Shown: positions 50,999 to 60,262, numbered from the stretch's first letter. The stretch is DNA of 64,000 bases from Actinomadura luteofluorescens (GCF_013409365.1 NZ_JACCBA010000001.1:4154001-4218000), one strand, 5' to 3'. The notes: a model not told the origin generated them from the letters alone. Numbers and translations are program-made.

Positions 50999-51598
50999 AT
51001 GACCTCGATGCCCGACCTCGGCCCCGCCGCCCGGCGGATGGCCGGGCTGCTGGCGGACGTGCGCGACTCCCAGCTCGCCGGGCCGACGCCCGCCGAGGGC
51101 ATGCCGCTCGGCGCCCTCATCGACCACGTGGACGGCCTGACCCTGGCCTTCACCTGGGCGGCGGCGAAGGACTTCCCGGACGGCCCGTCGCAGCCGCCCT
51201 CCGCCGACGCCGCGCGGCTCGCCCCGGGCTGGCGGGCCCGCGTCCCCGAGCGGCTCGACGCGCTGGCGGCGGCGTGGCGCTCCCCGGACGCGTGGCAGGG
51301 CATGACCCAGGCCGGCGGCATCGACCTGCCCTCGGATCAGGCCGGCCATGTCGCGATGAACGAGCTGGTCGTGCACGGCTGGGACGTCTCCCGCGCCCTC
51401 GGCCGCCCCTACGACGCCGGCGCGGACGAGATCGAGGCGTGCCTCGCCTTCGTCGCCCCGTCCGTCGAGCAGAGCGGTGGCAAGGGCGTCCCGGGCCTGT
51501 TCGGCCCCGCCGTCGAGGTGGGCGCGGACGCGTCGGCGCTCGACCGCCTCATCGCCATGACCGGCCGTGACCCGTCCTGGACGGCGGACACGCTCTAG
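50999..51598 (+). CDS. TIGR03086 family metal-binding (DinB/MDMPI-like) protein
   Basis: 199 residues from ATG 50999 (GGAAGGA upstream). Four-helix bundle of the mycothiol-dependent maleylpyruvate isomerase / DinB type: GMPLGALIDHVDGLTLAFTW and HVAMNELVVHGWDVSRALG provide the metal-binding histidines (H in LIDHV, H in GHVAMN, H in VVHGWD). TIGR03086 members bind zinc and may use mycothiol; the reaction is unknown. Convergent with the next gene, sharing 4 bp at the 3' ends. Confidence 0.88.
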   Translation: MTSMPDLGPAARRMAGLLADVRDSQLAGPTPAEGMPLGALIDHVDGLTLAFTWAAAKDFPDGPSQPPSADAARLAPGWRARVPERLDALAAAWRSPDAWQGMTQAGGIDLPSDQAGHVAMNELVVHGWDVSRALGRPYDAGADEIEACLAFVAPSVEQSGGKGVPGLFGPAVEVGADASALDRLIAMTGRDPSWTADTL

Positions 51599-52329
51599 GC
51601 CTCCGAGGCCTCCGATACGTGGACGAGGAGGTCGTGGACGAAGCAGGCCTCCATCGGGCGGCCGTCGAGCTCGAACGGCACGATGTGGTAGTACGCGTTC
51701 GGAGTCCGCGTGGGCTCCCAGCCGAAGAAGGCCTCGGCCTCCGTCCGCAGGACCGACCAGGGGCGCATGTCGTCGGCCGACCGCATCGGCTCGCCCGACC
51801 TGCGGACGAACCGCTTGTCGACGACGTAGCCGCCGACAAGCATCTCCGTGCTCTCGGGCTCCACCCACAAGCCGGTGCCCATGCTCGTGTGCTCCAGCCA
51901 GAAGTCGGGCCAGAGCGGGAGGGCGAAGCGGTGCCGGGAGGGGCCGCCGTTGACCGGCTCGCCCAGGATCACCGCCATGTCCTTGATCTTCAGCAGGTCG
52001 GGGGTCTTCCACGCGGCGGCCTCCTCCGCCAGGGCCTCCGGCGGATCGTCGTAGGGCGCCGGGAGTTCCGGGAGGGACGGGCTGACACCGCGAATGTCGT
52101 TGAGGAGGGACAGCTGGTAGCCCTCCACGGTCATCGAGGGCGAGGGGCGCGGCTCGGGGTCGGCGAAGCGCTCGCACGACCAGCACCACCAGGGCGCGGG
52201 CGGGCCCATGCAGCCGCCGGTGTAGTAGATCTCGCGGCGTTCGTGCCGCCGGTACGGCGTGTCGTCGACGGGCATGCCGTACTCGACCGGGACCAGCGGG
52301 CCGTCACATCGTTCGCACTTCGGACTCAT
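51595..52329 (-). CDS. hypothetical protein with N-terminal zinc-ribbon-like cysteines
   Basis: 244 residues. CERCDG at residues 5-10 and WWCWSCERF near residue 48 form a C-x2-C ... C-x2-C pair, likely one zinc ribbon. The rest is acidic, tryptophan-rich and without known domain (FALPLWPDFWLEHTSMGTG; TPNAYYHIVPFELDG). Soluble, no signal. Overlaps the convergent gene by 4 bp. Not recognised as a named family. Confidence 0.65.
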   Translation of the reverse strand: MSPKCERCDGPLVPVEYGMPVDDTPYRRHERREIYYTGGCMGPPAPWWCWSCERFADPEPRPSPSMTVEGYQLSLLNDIRGVSPSLPELPAPYDDPPEALAEEAAAWKTPDLLKIKDMAVILGEPVNGGPSRHRFALPLWPDFWLEHTSMGTGLWVEPESTEMLVGGYVVDKRFVRRSGEPMRSADDMRPWSVLRTEAEAFFGWEPTRTPNAYYHIVPFELDGRPMEACFVHDLLVHVSEASEA

Positions 52330-52428
52330 GACCCCTCAGACGTCACGGGCCGCCCTCGTGTTCGGGCGAGGGGCGCCGTCGCCTTCACGGTGCCCGCAGG
52401 GCGGGCACGGTGAAAGGCAGGGCGCGGA

Positions 52429-52863
52429 TCAGATGATGCCGCTGGTGTAGATCTTCGTGTACGCCTGGCTGCCGACGAAGGGGTTGTTGACAGCCCACAG
52501 GTAGCCGTTCTGGTATTCCGGCACGTCGAAGTCGCACATCACCCAGCCGCCCGCCGCACCGCGGGTGTTGAAGCATTCCCGGTACCACGAAGCGGACGGT
52601 TCGTTGTCCTGGAGCGTGGCGGCGGCGGACGCTCCGTTCGCCTTGGTGTCCTTCACCCACACCTTGTCCCCGTACTCGGCGAAGCAGGCTTTCGCGCCGC
52701 TCGTCGACACGCACCAGACGCTGGAGCCGTCCTCGGCGGGCGGCGCGCCGCTCGGCTTGCCCGTCGCGGCCGATGCCGCGCCCGCCGTCACGGCCGCCGC
52801 CCCGGCGCTGATCAGCACCGCGGTCGCGGGAACCACCACCAGTGCGCGCACCAACCTGTTCAT
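52429..52863 (-). CDS. secreted protein, unknown function
   Basis: 144 residues. Signal peptide at 1-33 (VRALVVVPATAVLISAGAAAV, cleavage after ASA-A). Mature part has four cysteines (VWCVS, AKACFAEYG, YRECFNTRG, WVMCDFD), suggesting two disulfides, and a beta-rich pattern with many aromatic residues. Known relatives in actinomycetes are uncharacterised. Single gene. Confidence 0.75.
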   Translation of the reverse strand: MNRLVRALVVVPATAVLISAGAAAVTAGAASAATGKPSGAPPAEDGSSVWCVSTSGAKACFAEYGDKVWVKDTKANGASAAATLQDNEPSASWYRECFNTRGAAGGWVMCDFDVPEYQNGYLWAVNNPFVGSQAYTKIYTSGII

Positions 52864-52955
52864 GCACTTCCCTTCCGCTGCCCGGCGGACTCATCGGTCC
52901 TGGTGACCCGCGACATACAACCAGGATGATCAGCGGGGGCGCCACCGGGGGCGGG

Positions 52956-54164
52956 TCAGACGCGTTCGAAGACGGCGGCGAGGCCCTGGCCTCCGCCGAT
53001 GCACATGGTCTCCAGGCCGTAGCGGGCCCCGCGGCGGTCCATCTCGCGGGCGAGGGTGGCGAGGATGCGGGCGCCGGTCGCGCCGACGGGGTGGCCGAGG
53101 GAGATGCCGGAGCCGTGCACGTTGACGCGGTCCCAGTCGGCGTCCTTGAGGCCCCATTCGCGGGTGACGGCGAGGACCTGCGCGGCGAACGCCTCGTTGA
53201 GCTCGATGAGGTCCATGTCGGCGAGGGTGAGGCCCGCGGCGTCCAGGGCCTTGGCGGTGGCGGGGACGGGCCCGATGCCCATCGTCTCGGGCGGCACCCC
53301 GGCGCGGCCCCAGGACACGAGCCGGACGAGGGGGCGCAGGCCCAGTTCGGCGGCGCGTTCGGGCGTGGTGACCACGCAGGCGGCGGCCGCGTCGTTCTGG
53401 CCGCTGGCGTTGCCCGCCGTCACGGTGGCCTCGGGGTCCTTCTTGCCGAGGACGGGACGCAGTTCCGCGAGGCCCTCGACCGTGGTTCCGGGGCGCGGGT
53501 GCTCGTCGGTGTCCACGACCGTGTCGCCCTTCCGCGACCGGACGGTCACCGGGACGATCTCCTCGGCGAACACCCCCGACCGCTGGGCGGCGACGGCGCG
53601 CTCGTGGGACCGGACCGCCAGCTCGTCCTGCTCCCAGCGCCCGATGCCGTACTCCCGGCGCAGGTTCTCGGCGGTCTCCAGCATCCCGCCCGGAACGGGG
53701 TGGTTGACGCCGCCGGCGGTGACGCGGCCCTGCGCGAGCGCGTCGTGGAGTTCGAGGGACGGCCCGCGCACGCCCCAGCGCGCCGCCGTCGTGTAGAACG
53801 GCGCGCCGCTCATGCTCTCCGTCCCGCCCGCGACGATCACATCGCCGGCGCCGGTCTGGATCTGCATGGCGGCGTTCAGGACGGCCTGGAGCCCGGATCC
53901 GCACCGCCGGTCGAGCTGGGTGCCGCCGACGGTGACGGGGAGCCCGGCGTCCAGCGCGGCGACGCGACCGATGGCGGGGGCGTCGGAGGTGGGGTAGCAG
54001 TGCCCGAGGATCACCTCGTCGATCGCGTCGCCGGGCAGGCCGGTCCGCTCGACCAGGGCGCGGACGACGGCGGCGGCGAGCTCGGCGGCCGTGACGGTCT
54101 TGAGCGCCCCGCCGAACCGGCCGATGGGGGTACGCAGCGGCTCGCAGATCACCGCGTCGCGCAT
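52956..54164 (-). CDS. acetyl-CoA C-acyltransferase (thiolase)
   Basis: 402 residues from ATG 54164 (GAGGAG upstream). The nucleophile Cys is C88 in RRCGSGLQA; the C-terminal motifs NVHGSGISLGHPVGATGAR (His near 358) and CIGGGQGLA (second Cys near 388) are intact. Degradative or biosynthetic thiolase acting on 3-ketoacyl-CoA. Divergent from a 3-hydroxyacyl-CoA dehydrogenase gene across 160 bp, so the pair probably forms the last two steps of a beta-oxidation route. Confidence 0.93.
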   Translation of the reverse strand: MRDAVICEPLRTPIGRFGGALKTVTAAELAAAVVRALVERTGLPGDAIDEVILGHCYPTSDAPAIGRVAALDAGLPVTVGGTQLDRRCGSGLQAVLNAAMQIQTGAGDVIVAGGTESMSGAPFYTTAARWGVRGPSLELHDALAQGRVTAGGVNHPVPGGMLETAENLRREYGIGRWEQDELAVRSHERAVAAQRSGVFAEEIVPVTVRSRKGDTVVDTDEHPRPGTTVEGLAELRPVLGKKDPEATVTAGNASGQNDAAAACVVTTPERAAELGLRPLVRLVSWGRAGVPPETMGIGPVPATAKALDAAGLTLADMDLIELNEAFAAQVLAVTREWGLKDADWDRVNVHGSGISLGHPVGATGARILATLAREMDRRGARYGLETMCIGGGQGLAAVFERV

Positions 54165-54323
54165 GGTGGGCTCCTCGGGATGGGGTCGCGGGCACTTCGC
54201 AGGGTACGGCCCCTCGCCCGGGTGGGCGGAGTGCGGGCTTCCGCCCAGTGGAGGGTTGAATGCTGGGTACCCATGGGCGAACCGGGACATGGGCCGGAGG
54301 GCTGGGCGAGCGCGGGAGGCGAC

Positions 54324-55865
54324 GTGGAGCAGTGGGCGGGCCGGGCGACGACGATCCGGGTGATCGGAACGGGGGCGATGGGGCGCGGGATCGCGCAGCT
54401 CGCCGCGGCGGGCGGGCTGACGGTGGAGCTGGCCGACATCCGGACGCGGGCCGTGATGGAGGCGGCCGAGTACGTCGGGGCCATGTTCGACAGGCTCGCC
54501 GCGAAGGGGCGCATGACGGCGGCCGACGCGGAGGCGGCGAAGGGGCGGCTCCGGCCGGTCGGCGAACCGCTCACCCCGTTCCAGGACTGCGACCTCGTCG
54601 TGGAGGCCGTCCGGGAGGACATGGAGACCAAGCGGGAACTGTTCAGGTCGCTGGAGAAGGTCTGCCCGGAGCACACGGTCCTCGCGACGAACACCAGCTC
54701 GCTGCCGGTGACGGCGATCGCCGCCGCGCTGGAGGACCCGTCCAGGGTGGCGGGGCTGCACTTCTTCAACCCGGTGCCGCTGATGAAGCTCGTCGAGGTG
54801 ATTCCGGGGGCGCGCACGGCCGAGTGGATCCCGGACGCGCTCGCCGACCTGGTGAGGCGCCTCGGTCACACTCCCGTGCTCGCGCCTGACGCGCCGGGCT
54901 TCCTCGTCAACCACGCTGGGCGCGGCCTGGTGACGGAGGCGTTGCAGATCCTCTCCGAGGGCGTCGCCGAGCCCGTGGACATCGACCGCATCGCGCGGGA
55001 CGTCCTCGGCCTGAAGATGGGCCCGTGCGAACTGCTCGACCTGACCGGGATGGACGTGTCGCACCCGGTGATGGAGTCCATCTGGACGGGCTTCTACACC
55101 GAGCCGCGGTTCCGTCCGTCCAGGATCGGCAGGGCGCGGCTTGAGGCAGGGCTCCTCGGACGCAAGACCGGCGAGGGCTTCTACAAGTACGTGGACGGGG
55201 AGAAGCAGGAACCCGCCGAGCCCGGCGCTCCGGCCACCGACCTCCGGCCCGTCTGGTTCCAGGAGCCGCAGCACCGCGAGACGCTGGGAATGCTGCTGTC
55301 CGAGGCCGGGGTGGACGTCGAGGCGGGTGACGAACCGTCCGAGGAGGCCGTCCTGCTGGTCGACGCCGCGACGGACATGAGCGTCGCGAGCCAGGTCGGC
55401 AACGGTCTCCCCGGGGAGCGGACCCTGGGGATCGACGGGTTCTTCGGGTTCTTCGACCGGATCACCCTCACCGTGCAGCCCGCGCTCGCCCCGGAGGCGG
55501 GCCGCGCGGCGCTCGCCGCCCTCCTCGCCACGGGGCGGCCGGTGACCGTCGTGCGGGACGCGCCCGTCGCCGTCGCGCCACGGCTGCTGGCGTCGATCGT
55601 CAATGTGGGCTGCGGCATCGCCGAGCAGCGGCTGGCCAGCCCCGCCGACATCGACACCGCCGTCCGGCTCGGGCTCGGCTACCCGCGCGGGCCGCTGGAG
55701 TGGGGCGACCACGTGGGCGCCGAGCGGGTCCTCGAAGTCCTGGAGCAGATGCACGACGCGACCGGCGACCCGCGTTACCGTCCGAGCGGCTGGCTGACCG
55801 AGCGTGTCTCACTCGGCCTGCCGCTCACCGAGACGGGCACCGCCCCGTCCGACCTCCTCTCCTGA
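54324..55865 (+). CDS. 3-hydroxyacyl-CoA dehydrogenase (two C-terminal domains)
   Basis: 513 residues from GTG 54324 (GGGAGG four bases upstream). NAD-binding domain with IGTGAMGRGIAQLAAAGG near residues 12-30, HFFNPVPLMKLVEV near 155, then DAPGFLVNHAGRGLVTEALQ and a first 3HCDH C-terminal domain (to about 300). A second copy of the C-terminal domain is at 380-490 (VAPRLLASIVNVGCGIAEQRL; GLGYPRGPLEW). This long form occurs in phenylacetate-type (PaaH) enzymes. Oxidises 3-hydroxyacyl-CoA. Divergent from the thiolase. Confidence 0.92.
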   Translation: MEQWAGRATTIRVIGTGAMGRGIAQLAAAGGLTVELADIRTRAVMEAAEYVGAMFDRLAAKGRMTAADAEAAKGRLRPVGEPLTPFQDCDLVVEAVREDMETKRELFRSLEKVCPEHTVLATNTSSLPVTAIAAALEDPSRVAGLHFFNPVPLMKLVEVIPGARTAEWIPDALADLVRRLGHTPVLAPDAPGFLVNHAGRGLVTEALQILSEGVAEPVDIDRIARDVLGLKMGPCELLDLTGMDVSHPVMESIWTGFYTEPRFRPSRIGRARLEAGLLGRKTGEGFYKYVDGEKQEPAEPGAPATDLRPVWFQEPQHRETLGMLLSEAGVDVEAGDEPSEEAVLLVDAATDMSVASQVGNGLPGERTLGIDGFFGFFDRITLTVQPALAPEAGRAALAALLATGRPVTVVRDAPVAVAPRLLASIVNVGCGIAEQRLASPADIDTAVRLGLGYPRGPLEWGDHVGAERVLEVLEQMHDATGDPRYRPSGWLTERVSLGLPLTETGTAPSDLLS

Positions 55866-55910
55866 CGGCCCGCTTCACCGAGTCGCGGACGCGGTGCCTC
55901 CGGATCGCTT

Positions 55911-57416
55911 TCACCCGGTTTCGGCGGCCTTCATTTCGGGGGCCGCTTCCGCGGGCGCGGGGCGGCGGGCGCGCACGACGAAGGCGGCGAACAGGGCGGC
56001 GGCCAGCATCGCGCCGCACGCGGCGAGCGAGGCGGCCGAGACCGCGTGGGCGAAGGCGTCGCGGGCGGCGCGGGCGAGGCCGGGGTCGCCGATCGCCAGG
56101 GCCTCGCCGAGCGAGTGGCGGGCGGCGGCGGGAGCGGAGCCCGGCAGGTCGCGGGCGTAGGCGGCGGAGACGAGGCTGCCGAGGACGGCGACGCCGAGCG
56201 CGCTGCCCAGCTCCTGACCTGCGTCGTTCACCGCCGAGCCGACCCCGGCCTCCTCGGGCGGGACGGCGGCCATGAGCGTGCTGTAGGCGGGCGGTGTGCC
56301 GAGCCCGGCGCCGAAGCCGAGGACGACGAGCCCGATCGCGAGCGCGGCGTAGCCGTCGTCCGGTCCGGTCAGCCCGAGGGCCAGGAAACCGGCCGCGGTG
56401 ACCGAGAACCCGGCGACGAGGGCGGGACGGGCGCCGGAACGCGCCTCCAGCGACGCGCCGAGCCCGTTGCCGAGGGCGGCGGAGACGGCGACGGGCAGCA
56501 GCGCGAGCCCGGCCTTGAGCGGCCCGTAGCCGTGCACGAACTGGAGCAGCTGGGTGAGGGCGAACAGCATCCCGGCCAGCGCGAAACCGAACAGCGCGAT
56601 CATGGCGGCGGCCCCGGAGAAGTCGCGGTCGCGCAGCAGCCGCAGGTCGAGCATCGGCTCGGGATTGCGGTGCTGCCACGCGGCGAACAGGCCGAGGGCG
56701 GCGGCACCGGCGGCCAGCCCGCCGAGCGTGCGGGCGCCGGTCCAGCCGTGCGCCGGGCCGCAGATGACCGCCCAGACCAGTGCCGACATCCCCGCCGTGG
56801 ACAGCACGGCGCCGGGCACGTCCGGGCGGCGGCGCGGCCCGCGCGACTCGGGGACGAGGACGAGCAGCCCGGCGACGGCGGCCACGGCGACGGGGACGTT
56901 CACCAGGAAGACCGAGCCCCACCAGAAGTGCTCCAGCAGGAACCCGCCGAGCGTCGGCCCGGCGGCGAGCCCGACCATGGACGTCGCGCCCCAGATCGCG
57001 AACGCCTTGGCGCGCTCGTCCGGTCCGAACACCACCGCCATGATCGACAGCGTCCCCGGCATGAGGAACGCGCCTCCGGCGCCCATCAGCGCCCGCGTCG
57101 CGACGAGCTGGGCGGGGTTTCCCGCGAAGGCGGCCAGCAGGGACCCGGCCCCGAACAGCGCGAAGCCGATCAGCATCGCGCGGCGGCGCCCGTACCGGTC
57201 GCCCAGGCCGCCCGCGGTGATCAGCAGCCCGGCGAACACCAGCGAGTAGGCGTCGATCACCCACTGGACGTCGGACGTGGTGGCGTCGAGGTCCCGGAGC
57301 AGGGACGGGATCGCCACGTTGAGGATCGTGTTGTCGACCACGACGACGAACAGGCCGAGGCACAGCACGCCGAGGATCTGCCAGCGCCGGGGATGCGGGG
57401 ACGGGGGCTCGTCCAT
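55911..57416 (-). CDS. MFS transporter, DHA2 (EmrB/QacA) family
   Basis: 501 residues with 14 predicted membrane helices. Motifs: VVVVDNTILNVAIPSLLRDL at helix 1, LITAGGLGDRYGRRRAMLIG (motif A, about 70), ATRALMGAGGAFLMPGTLSI, and motif C SMVGLAAGPTLGGFLLEHFW. Proton-driven exporter of drugs or secondary metabolites. Divergent from a TetR gene, with the operator at 57454-57481 just upstream of its ATG. Confidence 0.93.
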   Translation of the reverse strand: MDEPPSPHPRRWQILGVLCLGLFVVVVDNTILNVAIPSLLRDLDATTSDVQWVIDAYSLVFAGLLITAGGLGDRYGRRRAMLIGFALFGAGSLLAAFAGNPAQLVATRALMGAGGAFLMPGTLSIMAVVFGPDERAKAFAIWGATSMVGLAAGPTLGGFLLEHFWWGSVFLVNVPVAVAAVAGLLVLVPESRGPRRRPDVPGAVLSTAGMSALVWAVICGPAHGWTGARTLGGLAAGAAALGLFAAWQHRNPEPMLDLRLLRDRDFSGAAAMIALFGFALAGMLFALTQLLQFVHGYGPLKAGLALLPVAVSAALGNGLGASLEARSGARPALVAGFSVTAAGFLALGLTGPDDGYAALAIGLVVLGFGAGLGTPPAYSTLMAAVPPEEAGVGSAVNDAGQELGSALGVAVLGSLVSAAYARDLPGSAPAAARHSLGEALAIGDPGLARAARDAFAHAVSAASLAACGAMLAAALFAAFVVRARRPAPAEAAPEMKAAETG

Positions 57417-57453
57417 TGATCACTCCTGTCGTACAGCGTTCGAGTTGGCTCGC

Positions 57454-57481
57454 ACACTGTACGAGCGAACTCGTACAGTGT
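57454..57481. promoter_or_regulatory. TetR operator (28-bp palindrome)
   Basis: ACACTGTACGAG-CGAA-CTCGTACAGTGT: 12-bp arms, perfectly complementary. Half-sites of the same motif recur at about 57430 (CGTACAG) and 57496 (CTGTACGAG). Located between the MFS start (57416) and the TetR start (57524). Confidence 0.85.
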
Positions 57482-57523
57482 TCAAGTCCCGGTACCCTGT
57501 ACGAGAGCGAGGGAGGCATGCCG

Positions 57524-58237
57524 GTGGGCGAGGAGAGCAGGGCGCCGTCCGTCTGGGTGCGGCCGGAGCGCGCGCGGCGGGGCCGGCCCGCCCTCGGCCG
57601 GACGCAGATCGTCGACGCCGCGCTCGACCTGCTGGACGCCGAGGGGCTGGACGGCCTCAGCATGCGCCGGCTCGGCACCCGCCTGAACGCGGGCGCGACC
57701 TCGGTGTACTGGCACGTCGCGAACAAGGACGAGCTGCTGGAGCTCGCCCTCGACCGCGTCATGGCCGAGGTGGAGGTCCCGTCCGGGGACGGCTGGCGGG
57801 CCGCCGCGACCGGCTACGCGCGCAGCCTCCGCGCGATGATCCACCGGCATCCGTGGACGGTGACGCTGTTCGGCGGCCGCCCGATGATCGGCCCGAACGC
57901 GACCCGCGTGCTGGACGAGGTCCTCGCCGCGTTCGGGTCCGCCGGGTTCACCGGTTTCGACCTGGAGTACGCGTGGTCGGCGGTGGTCGACTACGTCATC
58001 GGCGCGGCCGGGAGCGAGGCGAGCTGGCAGCGCGCCCAGCCCGGAACGTCCGCCGCCGAATGGGTCGAGAACCTCGCCCCGTACCTGGACCGGCTGGACG
58101 GGGAGCGCCCCGGTCTCGCGTCCCACATCCGCGAGATCTGGATGAAGGAGACCGGCGACGTCCTGGAGGGCCGCTTCGCGTTCGGGCTCGCCTGCGTCCT
58201 CGACGGACTGGAAGCGCGCAGGCCCCCCGCCCAGTAG
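57524..58237 (+). CDS. TetR/AcrR regulator with TetR_C-type ligand domain
   Basis: 237 residues from GTG 57524, seven bases after GGAGG; the ATG at 57518 is only one base away from that site. Helix-turn-helix at about 25-70 (IVDAALDLLDAEGLDGLSMRRL, ATSVYWHVANKDELL), the TetR_C (tetracycline-repressor-like) domain after it. Likely represses the divergent MFS exporter and itself through the 28-bp palindrome, released by a transported drug. It is convergent with the CU044_5270 gene. Confidence 0.92.
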   Translation: MGEESRAPSVWVRPERARRGRPALGRTQIVDAALDLLDAEGLDGLSMRRLGTRLNAGATSVYWHVANKDELLELALDRVMAEVEVPSGDGWRAAATGYARSLRAMIHRHPWTVTLFGGRPMIGPNATRVLDEVLAAFGSAGFTGFDLEYAWSAVVDYVIGAAGSEASWQRAQPGTSAAEWVENLAPYLDRLDGERPGLASHIREIWMKETGDVLEGRFAFGLACVLDGLEARRPPAQ

Positions 58238-58253
58238 CGGGCGGAGGGCCTGC
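58218..58253. terminator. terminator hairpin overlapping TetR stop
   Basis: GCAGGCCC-CCGCCC pairs with GGGCGG-GGGCCTGC around AGTAGC. It includes the TetR stop codon and also lies downstream of the convergent CU044_5270 gene. Confidence 0.65.
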
Positions 58254-58277
58254 GGCGGAAGCCGGCCGGGAGCCGGT

Positions 58278-59504
58278 TCAGAAGGGCAGCTCCGCGGGCG
58301 GCTTCGGCCTGGCGTCGCTCCACCCCGCCGAGCGGACAGCCTGGTACTCGATGACGAAGCCCGGCTTCATCTGCGCGTACGGGCCGCCCGGCCGGGTCAG
58401 CACGTACTGCCGGGACAGCAGCGCGCCGGTCCGCTCGTCGAAGACGATCGTCTGGCGGGCGCGGTAGGTCCCCTGCTCGTCCTTCGGCGTGCCGTACTCC
58501 CCGGTGATCGTGACGTCGCGTTCGCCGGCCGCGAGCGCGACGCCCCGGCGGCCCAGCGGGTCGGTGACGCGGCCGACCGCGTGGACGCCCGGCTGCGCGG
58601 CCAGCGCCTTCATCAAGCCCGACCGCACCTTCGGCGGGAGCGGGGTGCCGAGCAGCGCCGACACCCGCATGATCTTGAGGGTGGCGAGCTGCCCGGGTCC
58701 CATCCGCAGCTTCTCGGCCTTCGCCCGCTTCGGGGCGAGGCCCGCCGCCCGCCCCATCGCGTCGTCGTCCAGGAACATCGCGGCGAGCTTGGCCGGGTCG
58801 GTCGGCAGGTTCCGCAGCTCCTCGACCGACTTGTCGAGGAACGTCCCACCGCCCTGCGGGTCGAGGCCGACCTCGGGGCCTTCCGACCGCCATTTCGTCG
58901 CCCTGGTGCTGTAGGTGTAGTAGTGGTCGTTGGACCAGACGCGGATGGCCGACGGCGATCCGGCCTTGCGCCACAGCGCCTCGTCCTGCGGTGTCTGCGG
59001 ACGCGCCGGCAGGTCACGGCTGTAGTACGCCTCCCCCATCCCCTTCTTCGCGCCGGCCCAGTTGAACGTCTCGTCGTGCGCACCGAAGATCGCGTACGTT
59101 CCGGTCTTCGCCCGCACCACGTACGCCTGGCCGCTGAGCCTCTCGGCGGACCAGTAGTTGCCCGTCGGCTGCTCGGCGGCCTTGTCCGCCGCCACCAGCA
59201 CCGCCTGCCTGCCCAGGTCGACGGAGGCGGGCGGCGCGTCCGGCGGCGACCCCGGGGAGCCCTGGCCGGTGGCCACGATGGCGACGGCGGCCGCCGCTCC
59301 GGCCGCGACGAGCCCGGTGCCCAGCCGGGCCGGCCAACCGAAGCGCCGCGGGCGCGTCCGGGACGGCCGGGCGCGCCTCCCGCCCGGCGCCATCGCGTCC
59401 TCCAGCCTGGCCAGCGCCCGCGCCGACGCCTCCGCCGACGGGGGCGGCGGCTCGCCCAGCAGCCGCCGGACCCGGGCCGTCTCGTTCATGTCGATCTCGT
59501 TCAC
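58278..59504 (-). CDS. CU044_5270 family membrane protein
   Basis: 408 residues, GTG start overlapping the sigma-factor stop by four bases. N-terminal cytoplasmic segment (RVRRLLGEPPPPSAE), one membrane helix (GTGLVAAGAAAAVAIVATG, about 60-80), then an extracytoplasmic domain with the family motifs GNYWSAERL, AYVVRAKTG, DLPARPQTPQDE and GVHAVGRVTDPLGRRGVAL. Encoded in the same transcript as the ECF sigma factor, it probably acts as its membrane partner; anti-sigma activity is inferred from position and topology only. Paralog of the 60263-61399 gene. Confidence 0.85.
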   Translation of the reverse strand: MNEIDMNETARVRRLLGEPPPPSAEASARALARLEDAMAPGGRRARPSRTRPRRFGWPARLGTGLVAAGAAAAVAIVATGQGSPGSPPDAPPASVDLGRQAVLVAADKAAEQPTGNYWSAERLSGQAYVVRAKTGTYAIFGAHDETFNWAGAKKGMGEAYYSRDLPARPQTPQDEALWRKAGSPSAIRVWSNDHYYTYSTRATKWRSEGPEVGLDPQGGGTFLDKSVEELRNLPTDPAKLAAMFLDDDAMGRAAGLAPKRAKAEKLRMGPGQLATLKIMRVSALLGTPLPPKVRSGLMKALAAQPGVHAVGRVTDPLGRRGVALAAGERDVTITGEYGTPKDEQGTYRARQTIVFDERTGALLSRQYVLTRPGGPYAQMKPGFVIEYQAVRSAGWSDARPKPPAELPF

Positions 59505-60139
59505 GCGGGCGTCTCCTCAACGATCAGCGCGGGATGGGTTCCGCCGAGCGACTCCCTCAGGCGGCGCCGGGCACGGTGCAGGCGGGACGCGACGGTGCCC
59601 GTCTTGAGGCCGAGCGCCTGCCCGACCTCCTCGTAGGTCAGGTCGGCCAAAGCCACCAGCAGCAGGACGTCCCGGTCCCCGCGCGGCAGCCCGGCCAGGG
59701 CGTCGGCGAGGTCCGCGCCCGCGCCGCCGGCGGTGACGCGCGCCGTGACCCGGTCCTCGTGGCCGTCCTGGAGGCGCTCGGCGGGGGTGCGCGCGAGCGC
59801 CCGGTAGCGGCGCCCCTCCGTGCGCCGGTGCAGCCCGATCAGCCGGGTCGCGATCCCGTACAGCCACGGGCGGACCGAGCCGCGGTCGGGGTCGAACCGG
59901 CCGCGCTTGTCGAACGCCGCGAGGAAGGTCTCGGCGGCGATGTCGTCGGCCGCGTCGACGCCGAGGCGCCGCGCCGCGTACCCGTGGATCGCGGCGAAGT
60001 GGCGGTGGAAGATCTCCGCGAACGCGGCGGGCTCGCGCCGCGACCGGACGATCGCCGCCGCGTCCGAGGCGTCGGAGCCGGACGCGTCCGGCTCCGCACC
60101 GGACCGGGACCCGGGATCCGGCGGGTGGTGGTGGGCCAT
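59501..60139 (-). CDS. ECF-type RNA polymerase sigma factor
   Basis: 212 residues. Region 2 at about 38-105: FAEIFHRHFAAIHGYAARRLG, ADDIAAETFLAAFDKRGRFD, RPWLYGIATRLIGLHRR. Region 4 at about 145-205: LPRGDRDVLLLVALADLTYE, LKTGTVASRLHRARRRLRE. A Ser/Asp-rich N-terminal extension precedes. Translationally coupled to the following CU044_5270 gene. Paralog of the sigma at 61392-62003. Confidence 0.93.
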   Translation of the reverse strand: MAHHHPPDPGSRSGAEPDASGSDASDAAAIVRSRREPAAFAEIFHRHFAAIHGYAARRLGVDAADDIAAETFLAAFDKRGRFDPDRGSVRPWLYGIATRLIGLHRRTEGRRYRALARTPAERLQDGHEDRVTARVTAGGAGADLADALAGLPRGDRDVLLLVALADLTYEEVGQALGLKTGTVASRLHRARRRLRESLGGTHPALIVEETPA

Positions 60140-60214
60140 GGGGGTGATCCTCGTCGTCGGGGGAGTGCTCGGTCACCCGGTTCTCAACCGATCCCCCGAT
60201 CACCCTTCACGCGC

Positions 60215-60251
60215 GAACGCCCCCCGCCCGGGCGGAGGGCGGAGGGCGTTC
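60215..60251. terminator. terminator hairpin
   Basis: GAACGCCC (60215) pairs with GGGCGTTC (ends 60251), with inner CCGCCC / GGGCGG pairs. Located after the stop of the second CU044_5270 gene and upstream of the first sigma gene, so it separates the two modules. Confidence 0.65.
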
Positions 60252-60262
60252 ACGGTCTCAGG

